The notes: generated by a model not told the origin, from the sequence alone. A DNA stretch of 57,863 bases from Tubiluchus corallicola (GCA_030141605.1 JAQGDQ010001166.1:1-57863); one strand, 5' to 3'; positions 23,866 through 35,661 are shown, counted from the stretch's first letter. Made by a program: numbers and translations.

Positions 23866-24499
23866 CTGGTGTCAGAAGTGGGATCCGAAATTACCGTCCG
23901 GAATGGAACCCGGATCCGTTACAATATTTTGAATTCATCTTAGAACTTCAAACAAAATTCAACATTGACAGAATCGTAATGACATGTGTAAAACATTTCA
24001 ATTCAGTTTGATGAAGATTTTGGCACTACGCGCTTAGATTTCAAGTGTCTTTTGATTTTTGCCTGTATAACACTGAGATAATACTTGCTGCAAATATGTA
24101 TTAACTTTTGGTTTACGCATATTTTACTAATAATTTCTTTCTTATATTTTTCTAGGTTTAAGTGATAATAGTAAAATAAACCCAACGTGCTAAGTGAGTT
24201 GTTCTTTCCTTATATAAGTTTCGACAGAAGACGTTTAGCAACCACTGTAGCAAATTTCAAGAATAACTTAAAGATTTTACTGTCAGGAATTTAGATTTAC
24301 GAGAAATCCTCAAGCAGCCGATAAATACAGTAAAAATGATATTAATAATTTGTATATTAGCAATTTGGAAATATAAGTGTCGCAACAGATATCTGCAGTT
24401 TGTATCCAGAATATTCCAGTTCCAGGAGGTAACAAGAAATCTGAGATTTTAGCCTGCACCTTTCTATCACTTCAAGGCATTTTTAATGACTTCCTGTAC

Positions 24500-24800
24500 A
24501 ATATTGTTTATGCAGATAATAATATGTGCCAGTGTTTAGAAGAGAGGCAGAATCCTCATCATTTGTTACTGGAATGTAAATTCGTAAATCGTATTAAAAG
24601 AGAAAATTTTGTAATCGTCTTACAGCATCAGGATGTTAATTATATGTTATATATTGTTTATGCAGATAATAATATGTGCCAGTGTTAAAAAGGGAGGCAG
24701 AATTCACATCATTTGCTATTTGAATGTAAATTCGTAAATCGTATTAAAAGAGAAAATTTTGTAAGCGTCTTACAGCATCAGGATGTTAATTATATATTAT
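24500..24800 (+). repeat. Tandem duplicate of a non-LTR RT tail fragment
   Basis: Two copies about 150 bp apart (24500-24645 and 24650-24800), plus a third at 40165-40312, share 'cgtaaatcgtattaaaagag' and neighbouring sequence. The first copy reads 'MCQCLEERQNPHHLLLECKF', the C..C......HHLL.EC motif found downstream of LINE reverse transcriptases. Later copies are frameshifted. Confidence 0.6.
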
Positions 24801-25790
24801 ACATTGTTAGGACTTGCCCGGAGCAATGTAGCTGCTGCACCCCTCTCTCCTTGGGCCTGTGTTTGGACATATGCAGGTCCTGACATGTAAATAAGTTGAC
24901 TTTTGCAGCACACTCCAGGCCAGGGAAGCAATATACCGGTGTCATCAGGACTCGGATTTCTCAAAGTGAAAAATGACAGATCCCGCAGCAGTAATAATTG
25001 TTTTTCCACATTTTTTCGAAGCGCAAACCATGTCATGACCTTGGTATGTTCATCAGCTTTTATTTGCGTCTCGAGTTTTAGGTATTTTTCTTTTTACTGT
25101 TTCAGGGACCTGACTAAACATTGAAACTTCGCCTTATTGCAGTCATCGCCTTAAACTCGTGATAAGTAATTTGTAGAATTCAGAGAACTCTGTTATGATT
25201 TGTAGTCTATAAGTATATTCACATCTATCAAGTAATAGTAAACCAAAAACTTTGATAACTTTGTGAAGGTACAAAGATTTACAAACTACCTTTTAGAATT
25301 AGCTCAAAGGCCTATCCGGTGAAAATAGGGTAAACTCGTTTCAACAACTAGACAATCAGAAATAATTACTTCATTTTAAACTAGGCCTGCTTAAATAAAA
25401 ATATTGTTGATTTTCATAAGATTGATTTAGGACCTGATGTAATTTCTAAAATGAAGTTGTTATTTCAAAAATTTAAAAAAATCATTAACCAGATTTCGCA
25501 TAGGAACATGAAGAATATGAGTACCCTAAAGGCTATTTCCTCTTGCGCCGAGACACACACTTAATGTTCCCGCCAAACTGAAGCCATTTCCACTTATTCA
25601 TATTTGATGCGCGTCATAACTAAACATCTGTGAACATTTGTAGAAAAATCTCTTGTTAGATAAGATCGTGTGTGAATCTTAAACATCCTCAAAATGACTG
25701 TGCAAAGCCATTTATGATGTGAGATAATTCGAACAAAAGGCAGAGAAAATTGTGATAACAGAGTGGAGCAGTTTTCGGGATATATGTTTA
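24801..25790. other. No gene recognised
   Basis: Contains a moderately GC-rich stretch (24830-25030) open on both strands for about 75 codons, without a recognised family. Confidence 0.35.
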
Positions 25791-25794
25791 TGGC

Positions 25795-26050
25795 TTCGTC
25801 ATCATCATCATCGTCATCGTCATCATCGCCATCACTATCACCTTCATCATTGTCGTCGCCGTCATCATCATCACCATCATCATCGTCATCGTTATCGTCA
25901 TCATTGCTATCACCATCGTCATCGTCATTGTCGTCGCCGTCTTTATTATTATCATCATGATCATCATTATTGTCGTCTTCATCCTCGTCCTTATTGCGTT
26001 GTCGTCGTCGTCATCACAGTTGCCGTCATCAGCGTCGTCTGTCAACGTCA
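25795..26050. repeat. Degenerate (CAT/CGT)n microsatellite
   Basis: A run of TCATCA/TCGTCG/TTATTA triplets. Poly-Ser, poly-His and poly-Met frames are artefacts of it. Confidence 0.95.
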
Positions 26051-27124
26051 CTGCATCAGCAAAATTAAAACATCATAATCATTAATGCTACTCTCATTGC
26101 TGTTGTCGTCAACGATCGTCACTTCACTCTGACATCCATTCGATGAAAATTTTTTGCGTCGCATGTGTTTGTAATCGCACAGGGTACTAAACTGGTCCAA
26201 GGACAAGATGTCATGGTTGTTGAGATTTGTGCTGTCACATAATTATGTGATTTGTCTCTGGAGTTAGAATAGCATAGCTGCAAGCTGATCAGCAGCGTAC
26301 GGTGCAATTCATTGCTAAAAAACGGTTTCGTGACACAAACACAAGCAGGTAAGACCGTAATTCACATATTAACATTACTACATAACTGTTAATCTTTATA
26401 ATTATAGAAATATAATTTCATGTACATTAATTATGAAATATTCACCAAATGATTTATTGATAGATATTTCTATATATCGACCAGCTAACCAATTCAGTTT
26501 TGCGCAGTAAATCATTTCGTGAACCCATCTAACTATTTCAAGATTTTTTGGAAGGGTAACAGTACAACAATTAAATAGTTGCTATTATATATATTAAACA
26601 ATGTTTATTGAATTACTTATTTACATGAGAAGAGTTGAGAGAGGTGATTTATTAACGAAGACAAATTATATCAATGTAAGTTCTTTTTCTACGTTCTTTT
26701 AAGTACATAAAAAGTACTATAGAATAATAAACACAGCATAGTTAAAAAATCACAATTAAAAATACTTCTACAAGACAAATAAAATGAATATTTACACAAG
26801 GAACAGAAAATTAGTAAGCGAAATATGTAAAAAAGGGCTAGTGAGTGTGTATTTCCAATAGGCGAATATATTCCAAGTTAAACTGATACACCAGTATTAT
26901 GAATAAAACTCATTTGATTCATCATTGAATCAAATGATCATTCATTGATCATTTAAAACTCGTATGATTTCATTGCTTGAATTTAAAACTCGCTGACGAA
27001 GGCTAAACGTATTTTTACGTAAAATGACTTTAAAATGATTACAGCCAATTTCGGCGCATATTCTAGATGCTGTGGTAAACAAAAAACTTCGACAATGCAA
27101 AATAGTAAGCCGCTTGTGAAAGTT
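26051..27124. other. No gene recognised
   Basis: AT-rich. Near 26905-26950 there is a small cluster of 'atttgattcatcattgaatc'-type short inverted and direct repeats. Confidence 0.4.
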
Positions 27125-28270
27125 GTAACTGTATATTTTAGGTGCTGCCATCTATTGATTAGTCACTTTAACATTTTACTAGTTAAATTCACCCCGAGTA
27201 CAATTGTTCGGTCCAGTGAATATGCAAACTCACTGGATCTCCCCTATTTTTACTGTATGGGATATGTGAAGCCAAGTTTGTGCATAATTCTCTACCTATA
27301 TAAACTGGCTAGATTTCACTTCTAGCCACTGTCTAATTCTTCGTGATCAGTGCAGGACACTCTGGTCCTCAGTGTAGTTTAACAGTCATGTTACATATAT
27401 CTATGTAGTGTAATAAAAGTATTTCAGTTTTTATGCAAACATGTAGTATAGTGTTTAGTTGTTTTCTACAAGTGTTCAGTTCAACTTCATAAACTAACTT
27501 TCACACCGTTATTTCGCAATAGCACCAACATTAAAAGTGATCCAGAGGTGACCTAGGGTTCTGTGTTTGGCAACTCTTTTATCATTCTTTTATCATCCAT
27601 CATGCATGTGAATAACTCTTTTATCATTCTTTTATCATCTATCATGCATGTGAATAATTCGCTGAGCAGTTCCTTCAACCAATCGGATAATTTACCAAGC
27701 TCTGTGATCAGAGTTAAACAGGTAATAATTATTGACCTGTGTGGAAATTGTAACTGTATATTTTTAGGTGCTGCCATCTATGAACTAATCCTTTTACATT
27801 TTACTAGCGAAACTCACCCCTGGTATAATTGTACGGTCCAGTGAATGCATATTCACTGCATCTCTCCCTATTTTACAGTGATGGTTTTTGTGAAGCCAAG
27901 TTTGCATAATCACCTATACCTGTATATCACCTATACCTATATATACTGACTGGATTTACTTTCTAGTCACTGTCTCACTCTCAATGCAGTGCAGCAGTCG
28001 TGCTATTCATAGTACTCACTGTCTCACTCTCAGTACAGTGCAGTGCAGCAGTCGTGCTATTCATGTTACTGTCTAACTCTCAGTGTTCAGTCTAATAAAC
28101 GCTTTTCAGTTTTGTGCAAATATCTAGTATAGTTGTTTATTCTTTTTCTACAAAGTGATTCATCTACAACCTCAAAAATGACTTTCACAATCTGGTTGTT
28201 TGTTAAGGTTTTGTGCAAATATCTAGTATAGTTGTTTATTCTTTTTCTACAAAGTGATTCATCTACAACC
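27125..28270 (+). repeat. Two related LTR-like units in tandem
   Basis: The segments at about 27125-27510 and 27745-28190 share, in order, 'tgtaactgtatattttaggt', 'gctgccatct', 'ggtccagtgaat', a TATA-like 'ctatataaactgg' / 'tatatatactgac', 'ctgtctaactctcagtg' and 'taataaa'. They end in a 'ttctacaa' block. The promoter-then-poly(A) order is LTR-like. The second copy has its own internal direct duplication (28120-28190 and 28210-28280). No retroviral-type genes lie between them. They sit just upstream of the peptide gene's first exon and might supply its promoter. Confidence 0.5.
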
Positions 28271-28465
28271 TCAAAAGTGACTTCACCAAAAGTTCATCAG
28301 AATCGCCGAGAGAATTTTAGTGTGCCGGAGTTAGACAGGTACTTCATGGGTCACGGGGCAATGTACCGGTTGAATGCCTTGGGCCTGCAGTTCACACCTC
28401 ACACTTAGTAACTCACAAAAAGGCTAATGAATTTTATTATAGGCTAATGAATTTTATTATTTTAG

Positions 28466-28541
28466 ATTAAGTTTAAATTTTGAAGAACTCTCTGAGAGAA
28501 TGGAATACAAAATATATTTCGCGCTGTTCTTGCTGCAACTC
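28466..28541 (+). CDS. Signal-peptide exon of a small secreted peptide gene (shared exon 1)
   Basis: The ATG at 28500 is in good initiation context (A at -3, G at +4). It opens 14 codons, 'MEYKIYFALFLLQL', ending at the strong donor CTC|GTAAGT (28541/28542) in phase 0. Charged start plus hydrophobic stretch is the first half of a signal peptide. All seven downstream modules begin with the second half (e.g. VFLLAQA or a variant). A pyrimidine-rich acceptor 'attttattattttag' at 28451-28465 suggests that a non-coding upstream exon is spliced on at 28466. Coding begins at 28500. No second copy of this exon was found in the duplicated units downstream. Confidence 0.7.
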
Positions 28542-28792
28542 GTAAGTACAATTCCATTGGTATATTTCTATTTTTTTATTTTAGTGCATTACAGTATTAT
28601 GATTTTTGTAAAAATCAAAATGCTCTTTCCCTGCAATTTTTTTGTTTTCAAATGGAAAACCAAACAAAGCCATTGGTATTATTTTTTTAACCGAGTTCCA
28701 AAAATGATATCACAGCATTTTCAAAAATATTAACATTTACTGAATTTATTCTCGAAATTGGCTCCTTTCTGGTACTTTGCAATTGAGACTTG

Positions 28793-28893
28793 TTCCCATC
28801 ATAGCTCAGGGTCACTGCATATGCTTGGAAACCGAAATTAAGCAACACTGAGCCTGGTTTGTAAACCGACGAGCAACTACCAAGGAAACTATG
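28793..28893 (+). pseudogene. 5S rRNA-derived pseudogene or 5S-type SINE head
   Basis: 'accgaaattaagcaac', 'gagcctggttt' and the following 'gtaaaccgacgagcaactac' line up in order and spacing with the second half of metazoan 5S rRNA (ACCGAAGTTAAGCAAC..GAGCCTGGTT.GTA..). The first half (from 'cccatcatagctcagg') is more diverged. It is about 15 bases shorter than a full 5S gene and carries many substitutions, so it is not functional. It lies in the intron between the signal exon and the first peptide module. Confidence 0.65.
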
Positions 28894-29202
28894 TCTGGAA
28901 AGTTAAATTTGCAACACGAATATTTATTTCGTCGAGCAAGAATGGGTTTTTAAACGTGGCTAAGACACTTCTGTTGGTTCAGTATCTCATTACTTGCACT
29001 CAAGGTAGGTAGAACTGACTTGGTCCAAGTCAAAACTAAAACTTGTGGGGTCATGAATGGGTCTTGTTCACTTTCGGAATGTTTTTCTACGTATGTATGA
29101 TTGATATTAGCACAAATTGTCCTTTTTTAAAAAATTGTTTAGGTGATTAAAATTTCGACAAATTTATGACGTAATTAGTAGAGCCAATGACGTTCCTTCT
29201 AG

Positions 29203-29292
29203 CTTTTTGTTGTTGCACAGGCAGGGTTTTCATGGGACGACTGTTTTCTCGATTTAGATCGTCGAATTTATGAAACTGAGAAAGAAGTATGA
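29203..29292 (+). CDS. Secreted peptide module A (alternative last exon 1)
   Basis: It follows the acceptor 'cgttccttctag' (29191-29202). From there phase-0 codons read 'LFVVAQA', then 'GFSWDDCFLDLDRRIYETEK', and stop at TGA 29290-29292. With exon 1 the product is 43 residues: a 21-residue signal peptide ending AQA and a 22-residue mature peptide. It is the most diverged intact member, with an extra Cys and no C-terminal Tyr run. Its downstream flank is homologous to those of the other modules, but the conserved AATAAA site reads AATACG (29494-29499), so this copy may terminate elsewhere or be losing function. Confidence 0.6.
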   Translation, partial: LFVVAQAGFSWDDCFLDLDRRIYETEKEV

Positions 29293-31971
29293 TTAAATGG
29301 GAGTGAATCAACATTAATAATTTTTATGACAATTTTAAATCAACCTGGATTATAATTTGGAATGTCTTGTTGATTTTTGTAAAATTTATAAATATCCTTC
29401 AATTATATTTTTGTGTGCACATTAAGCAAATTTTGTCAAGCAAACATTAAGTACAATGACGTTCCAGTTAATGAAGTATTAGGGATGAATTTGAATACGT
29501 AAATCTAATTTAGATGAACATGATTAATTTTTTACATTATAAACATAGAAGAATGGCTTTCTGTATATTAAATGATGATCAAACTTTCAAATTTCTGTAC
29601 CATCGTTGTCATTGTCTGGTCAATATATTGCTGCAACTACTGTACCACTGACATAATCCACAATAGGTAGGACACAAGAATGAGTTTCTTCAAAATTTTC
29701 ATCATCTTTTCGTTTTACTGATCGCCACATCTTGCACACTTTGACATACAGTGGGGGATTTAAGGGTGGCTCCTCAGTGGGGGATTTAAGGGTGGGCCTT
29801 AAATAGTAGCAGTTACAGCACACCAAGTGAATATTTTCTCTGGATTATAAGCTTTAGAACGTTTAGTGGTAGCTTTTATCGAGCAAAAAGTTCCGCATTA
29901 ATGATTTCAGTGTAAAAACGTTTGTGCCCTTTAAGTGATAATTGAAGTTTTTGGCAAAGATGTCGTTGTGCGCAATTATATGCTGTACCAGCGTGTATAC
30001 TAGTATACTGGTGTGTAATTAAGAGTCAAAAGTTTGAGGTGACATAATGAGTTTTAAACTATTGAATTTGCTTGAGGAAATAATAAGAAAAATGGTCTAA
30101 AATGCAGTAAAGTGTATTGCTAGCCGGGGTTCCCCAGACTCCCTAGCTGCTTTTTCATTGGGCCCACCCTTTTTCTAAGGCCTGTATCCGCCGCTGACAT
30201 ATGTATGTAGAATTGGAAGATAAAGTATGATTGGTATGTATACGTACCATACAAGCAAGTAAGTCATCTACATCGCCATATTCACGGACTTCTGAGAAAT
30301 TATATGCGGTATTAGTTGGCAAACTTCTGTCTCGGAAGACAATGTAGTGTGCGCCAAGAGAGTCAGTTATTGATCACATTGATGGAGCTGCAGTGTCGAC
30401 TGCAGATCCTTGAAGGTCTCCAGGGCGCACACCTGGGCAAGGTGTACGGAGATCCTGAGTTGCCCAGACCGCAGGAACCCCCTCTCTTCCTCCCTGGTGT
30501 AGTCCACAGGAAAGTGGAGCGATACGTTTGGCACCAGGTTGACTGCAGGAGCTGCCGGAGTCAGTGAGCATGCTGCACTGGTCCGCCTTCGGGGCTCCAC
30601 TCCTGATTTGGAAGGTTTACTGCTCTGCACATTGTCGTTGGGTCACTTGACCTCCTTTGACCTCCTTCGCCTTCTAGCCGTTGGCTGCTTTGTGCAGCTC
30701 CTCTGCCTAGTGTCGAGATACAATGTGGGATATGCGGTATTACACGTTTTGTTAGCCAAATTACCCACAACCACGTTTCAGATGGCCCTTGCCGTCGTAG
30801 ATAGTTTGCTTTCCCAACTGTTCTAAATTAAGACATTTGTAGTGAACTACTTAAATAATCCTATTCAAGTTGAGATTGTGATGTCAATGATAAGTTGCAT
30901 CTTAAAGATGTGAATCATAGAAATATATACAGACATCAATTTGTTACGTAATAATAATAGCAATCAAAACCTTATTATGAAGCAAACCTGGATGTTCCCC
31001 TCAGCCACCTATTGTGTAGCAGATGGGAATCTAAAAGGCTTATTTTTGCATTGACTAGTACAGAAAGAAAAAATATATTAAAAAAAGTATATCTTAGAAG
31101 CTGCGAATGACATAACCTAAGTTATGCATTTTGAACGTTAGCAACAACCTGGATGACTAATGCACAGGCAAATAATTTTTCTGCCACATTGTACACACAG
31201 AACAGAAATTATTTAAGCTATCATAAATTTTATCTCGATATATGCATTCAAAATGTATTCACGTTCAAGTGCTACCTAAACTTGCTCCTTAGTGACTAGT
31301 TTACCACTCCAGTTTTATCCCCGAATGTATACTGAGTTATACAAAAAACATTTTAAACGATGAGCATAGTTCATGTGACTTATGGTCACAGGGTCCTGCA
31401 TTGTCTAACGATCATGATATTCTAAGTGTTATCTCAATGTTCTTGGTTCAAATCCAGCCGCAATCCCGATTTTTTAATCATCGCTACATCAGGCACTGTG
31501 TAGAACTAATTCAATTATGATAGTTAAAACACTACCCTAAAATATGAAAACTATAAAAAATCTACTTAGATTTAAAAATTCTTATTGACATCTGTTAGTA
31601 CAATGCTCCAATTTCCAGCACTAATTAAACTGAAACTTATACTTTTCACTAGATGGGTGATGCGAGTTAAGTTAAGGAACCTGAGCCTAGTTAGTAAGCT
31701 TGACCATCAGACAAGCATTTCTGGGCAGTTTCGGCTGCTATATAGCCTCTAACTATTTATCTCAATGAGGGAGATAAATCTGAATGTTTGGCATCTCATC
31801 TTATTATTGATGCAAATCAAATTAGGAATGTTGTCATTCACTAATCAATAAACATTAGGTTTTTAATAGAGTATTACTAGTAAATTACTTATAAACTATA
31901 ATCACACAAAATTTAGCAACCACACTTCTAAGAAAAACATTTGTATAGCTAATGGCTCTTCCTTTTCTTTT
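29293..31971. other. Spacer between peptide modules A and B; GC-rich unknown island
   Basis: 29300-29760 is homologous to the flank downstream of the other modules (shared 'gtcatcttt...gttt' blocks). 30316-30830 is unusually GC-rich for this window, with overlapping frames on both strands (minus 30630-30367 contains 'VSLHFPVDYTREEERGFLRS'). No family is recognised; a decayed transposon or processed gene piece is possible. 30831-31971 is AT-rich. A faint tRNA-like A/B-box pair occurs at about 31400-31465 ('ggttcaaatcc'). Confidence 0.4.
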
Positions 31972-32073
31972 ATGTATTTCTTCTTGCTGCTCATCCGCCA
32001 TTATTTTCCCCCTTCTGATCGCGAAGTTTATAGAACTGACTTTTCCGATAGATTCTATTATTATGAATATTAA
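31972..32073 (+). pseudogene. Peptide module B, decayed copy
   Basis: It aligns with module C across the acceptor region and exon. The AG of the acceptor is replaced (ctttta-tg) and the signal half is out of register with the rest. The conserved half remains open: '(Y)FPPSDREVYRTDFSDRF' and then YYYEY and TAA at 32071-32073. An ATG at 31972 happens to be in frame with it. The lost splice site plus frame disruption make this a probable pseudo-exon. It stands only 350 bp upstream of module C. Confidence 0.65.
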
Positions 32074-32423
32074 AAGGGGCTAGTACCTTTGTCCTTGACA
32101 TCTTATACACGAGCATGACAGTTTTCCCACCAATCCATTCTTGAAAATAAGGGATGAAAACTTTTCCAAACGAATTAAGTTAACTGCTCTTGCTCGTTTT
32201 AAAATTGTTCTTTTTCCAATCATCTTGTACACAAACTTGCACGTGCCCAAACTCGCCAGCATTTAGGCTCCTGCACCTCAAAAGGTTCAGTCTTGGCTCA
32301 GCACCTTATACAGTCGCCCATACAGATTTACGCATTTTGATTTTAAACCTAAATAAAGTTTAGTTACTTAAAATCATGACATTTTTATGAAATAATTAGT
32401 ATAGCGAATGACTCTTCTTGTAG

Positions 32424-32534
32424 GTTTTTCTTCTTGCTCAAGCCGGGTTTCCATATATTGACTACTTTCCGGATTTTGATCGTCGAGTTTATGAAACTGA
32501 TTATTATGAAGAACCATATTACTACGTTATATAA
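32424..32534 (+). CDS. Secreted peptide module C (alternative last exon)
   Basis: The acceptor 'gactcttcttgtag' leads directly to phase-0 codons 'VFLLAQA', then 'GFPYIDYFPDFDRRVYETDY' and 'YEEPYYYVI', with TAA at 32532-32534. Joined to exon 1 this gives 50 residues: a signal peptide ending AQA and a 29-residue, strongly Tyr-rich, acidic mature peptide with one dibasic Arg-Arg. AATAAA lies 224 bp after the stop (32758-32763). No known family was recognised. A secreted structural, adhesive, defence or signalling peptide would all fit. Confidence 0.75.
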   Translation, partial: VFLLAQAGFPYIDYFPDFDRRVYETDYYEEPYYYVI

Positions 32535-33991
32535 ACAAGTCTGGAGAAAGAAGGATGATTAAATGGCAACAAATCAATATTAATGATTTTATGTCAATTT
32601 TAATTCACCTTAACTGTTTCACTAAGTTTTTCTAACTTTTTTAAACGTATATGAATGTATGCTAATTAATTACTAATCATACATTTGGGTACACAAATAA
32701 ACAAGTACGGTCAAGCAAATTTTAAATATAATAGGTGTCTTGTAAGTTTGAACTATGAATAAAATTGATGTCTAATTTGGATGAACAATGAATGATTTCT
32801 TTTACATTATAAATATATGCTTTTAGTAAGTTGGACTGGCTTTACCTTTTTTCTGATTAATCTTCGTTCATTAATATTTGCTGGTGAACAAACGTTCACC
32901 ATGTTGTATCATCAATGTTGTTGTCTGTATCATCATTGCTGTCACTTCGTCCATGACGTCATCAACAATATTTACCCAACAGGTTGATAAAAGACACCAA
33001 TAAATTACATTTTTTGAAGTTTTTTGTCATCTTTAAGTTTCAGTAATCTAGACGTCTAACACACTTTTCAATGTTAAATAGAATTCGTTTATTTTACATT
33101 GTATACATACAATAGATGTAACTAAATCATCAACAATGCAATAATTACAAATAAGAAGTAATATATGCTATTACAAGTTTCAGCACTTTAAACACAGGCA
33201 AGAATGCCGTTTCAGTGAATATAATTAGTTTTTAATCTCGCAAAATACAGATTTAAAAATGGTTTTACGTATATAGGTTGAATTAGCATTCTCATTGTCA
33301 TTGCAATACTTAACTTAACCATCACTGCTGAAGTCACCCTCTGTCACCACATAGGTTTATTAAAAGGCACGAGTAATCATGCTCTCCAAAATATAGCTCC
33401 CATGGTCAAGTGAAAGACAAACAACTTTGATGTAATATGCTAGAGTTTCATTCCAAGTCTGAGAAAAAAATTGTAGCATTTGAACTTAGTCGATCAGAAA
33501 GGAGAACAAAGTGTTGGTGCTACATCATGTGTCAATGGCTTTGTTCACAATAGTGGGCTCAGAAAAAATAGATTCAACAGCAGATTAGAGTAGGTTTGGG
33601 AACAATCTGTTCTGGAGAAAAAGGCGACAAAAACATTGGCTTTTGATTTTTTGTTCATCAGCATCACACTTTCTCGCTCAGTCAGTTCTGGGGTATAAAG
33701 AATGGGAATTGCCCCAAATAGGATAATATTACTACAGTTGCTTGTGTTAAACTTTTCAATATTCATTCGTTTTATGCCCAAATTTGCATGTGTCCATATG
33801 TCCAGTATTTAGGCTCGGGCGCCCCACAAATTTTAGTCTTAGCCCTTACACACTCATGCACTGGATTTGTGGGTTTTGGTTTTAAAAGTAACTAATGCTT
33901 AGCTACTTAAGATGATATTTATATATATATATATATATATATTATGATATTTTTGTGAAATAATTAGTATAGTGAATGACTCTTCTTCTAG
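32535..33991. repeat. Module flank, first copy of a 1.56-kb tandem duplication
   Basis: Non-coding spacer between modules C and D. Nearly all of it (about 32640-33990) recurs at about 34200-35550 with few differences. Minus-strand open frames of 78-94 codons (33781-33545 and 35394-35110) are conserved only because the duplication is recent; the older copies near 32080-32260 and 36300-36540 are frame-disrupted. Confidence 0.8.
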
Positions 33992-34102
33992 GTTCTTCTT
34001 GTTGCTCAAGCCGGGTATCCATTTGTTGAGTACTTTCCGGATTTTGATCGTCGAGTTTATGAAACTGTTTATTATGAAGAACCGTATTACTATATTATAT
34101 AA
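33992..34102 (+). CDS. Secreted peptide module D (alternative last exon)
   Basis: The acceptor 'gactcttcttctag' is followed by phase-0 'VLLVAQA', 'GYPFVEYFPDFDRRVYETVY' and 'YEEPYYYII', with stop TAA at 34100-34102. The full product with exon 1 is 50 residues. AATAAA lies 221 bp after the stop (34323-34328). It is nearly identical to module E, differing in the mature peptide by Glu/Asp at its sixth residue. Confidence 0.75.
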   Translation, partial: VLLVAQAGYPFVEYFPDFDRRVYETVYYEEPYYYII

Positions 34103-35550
34103 ATAAGTCTGGCGAAAGAAGGATAATTAAATGGGAACGAATCCATATTAATGATTTTATGTCAATTTTAATTCATCTTAACTGTTTTATTATTTTTCTA
34201 ACTTTTTTAAACGTGTATGAATGTATCTAATTAATTATTAATCATACATTTGGGTACACAAATAAACAAGTACGGTCAAGCAAATTTTAAATATAATAGG
34301 TGTCTTGTAAGTTTGAACTATGAATAAAATTGATGTCTAATTTGGATGAACAATGAATGATTTTTTTACATTATAAATATATGCCTTTAGAAAGTTGGAC
34401 TGGCTTTACCTTTTTTTCTGATTAATCATCGTTCATCAATATTTGCTGGTGAACAAACGTTCACCATGTTGTATCATCAATGTTGTTGTCTGTGTCATCA
34501 TTGCTGTCACTTCGTCCATGACGTCATCAACAATATTTACCCAACAGGTTGATAAAAGACACCAATAAATTACATTTTTTCAAGTTTTTTGTCATCTTTA
34601 AGTTTCAGTAATCTAGACGTCTAACACACTTTTCAATGTTAAATAGAATTCGTTTATTTTACATTGTATACATACAATAGATGTAACTAAATCATCAACA
34701 ATGCAATAATTACAAATAAGAAGTAATATATGCTATTACAAGTTTCAGCACTTTAAACACAGGCAAGAATGCCGTTTCAGTGAATATAATTAGTTTTTAA
34801 TCTCGCAAAATACAGATTTAAAAATGGTTTTACGTATATAGGTTGAATTAGCATTCTCATTGTCATTGCAATACTTAACTTAACCATCACTGCTGAAGTC
34901 ACCCTCTGTCACCACATAGGTTTATTAAAAGGCACGAGTAATCATGCTCTCCAAAATATAGCTCCCATGGTCAAGTGAAAGACAAACAACTTTGATGTAA
35001 TATGCTAGAGTTTCATCCCAAGTCTGAGAAAAAAATTGTAGCATTTGAACTTAGTCGATCAGAAAGGAGAACAAAGTGTTGGTGCTACATCATGTGTCAA
35101 TGGCTTTGTTCACAATAGTGGGCTCAGAAAAAATAGATTCAACAGCAGATTAGAGTAGGTTTGGGAACAATCTGTTCTGGAGAAAAAGGCGACAAAAACA
35201 TTGGCTTTTGATTTTTTGTTCATCAGCATCACACTTTCTCGCTCAGTCAGTTCTGGGGTATAAAGAATGGGAATTGCCCCAAATAGGATAATATTACTAC
35301 AGTTGCTTGTGTCAAACTTTTCAGTATTCATTCGTTTTATGTCCAAATTTGCATGTGTCCAAATGTGCCAGTATTTAGGCTCTGGCCCCCACAAATTTTA
35401 GTCTTAGCCCTTACACAATCATGCACTGGATTTATGGGTTTTGGTTTTAAAAGTAACTAATGCTTAGCTACTTAAGATGATATTTATATATATATATATA
35501 TTATGATATTTTTGTGAAATAATTAGTATAGTGAATGACTCTTCTTCTAG
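34103..35550. repeat. Module flank, second copy of the 1.56-kb tandem duplication
   Basis: Near-identical to 32535-33991, including a short (AT)n just before the next exon (33916-33940 and 35484-35502, of different lengths). No coding capacity is supported. Confidence 0.8.
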
Positions 35551-35661
35551 GTTCTTCTTGTTGCTCAAGCCGGGTATCCATTTGTTGACTACTTTCCGGA
35601 TTTTGATCGTCGAGTTTATGAAACTGTTTATTATGAAGAACCGTATTACTATATTATATAA
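35551..35661 (+). CDS. Secreted peptide module E (alternative last exon)
   Basis: It has the same acceptor as D. Codons read 'VLLVAQA', 'GYPFVDYFPDFDRRVYETVY' and 'YEEPYYYII', with stop at 35659-35661 and AATAAA 220 bp after the stop (35881-35886). It is the product of the most recent unit duplication. Confidence 0.75.
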   Translation, partial: VLLVAQAGYPFVDYFPDFDRRVYETVYYEEPYYYII

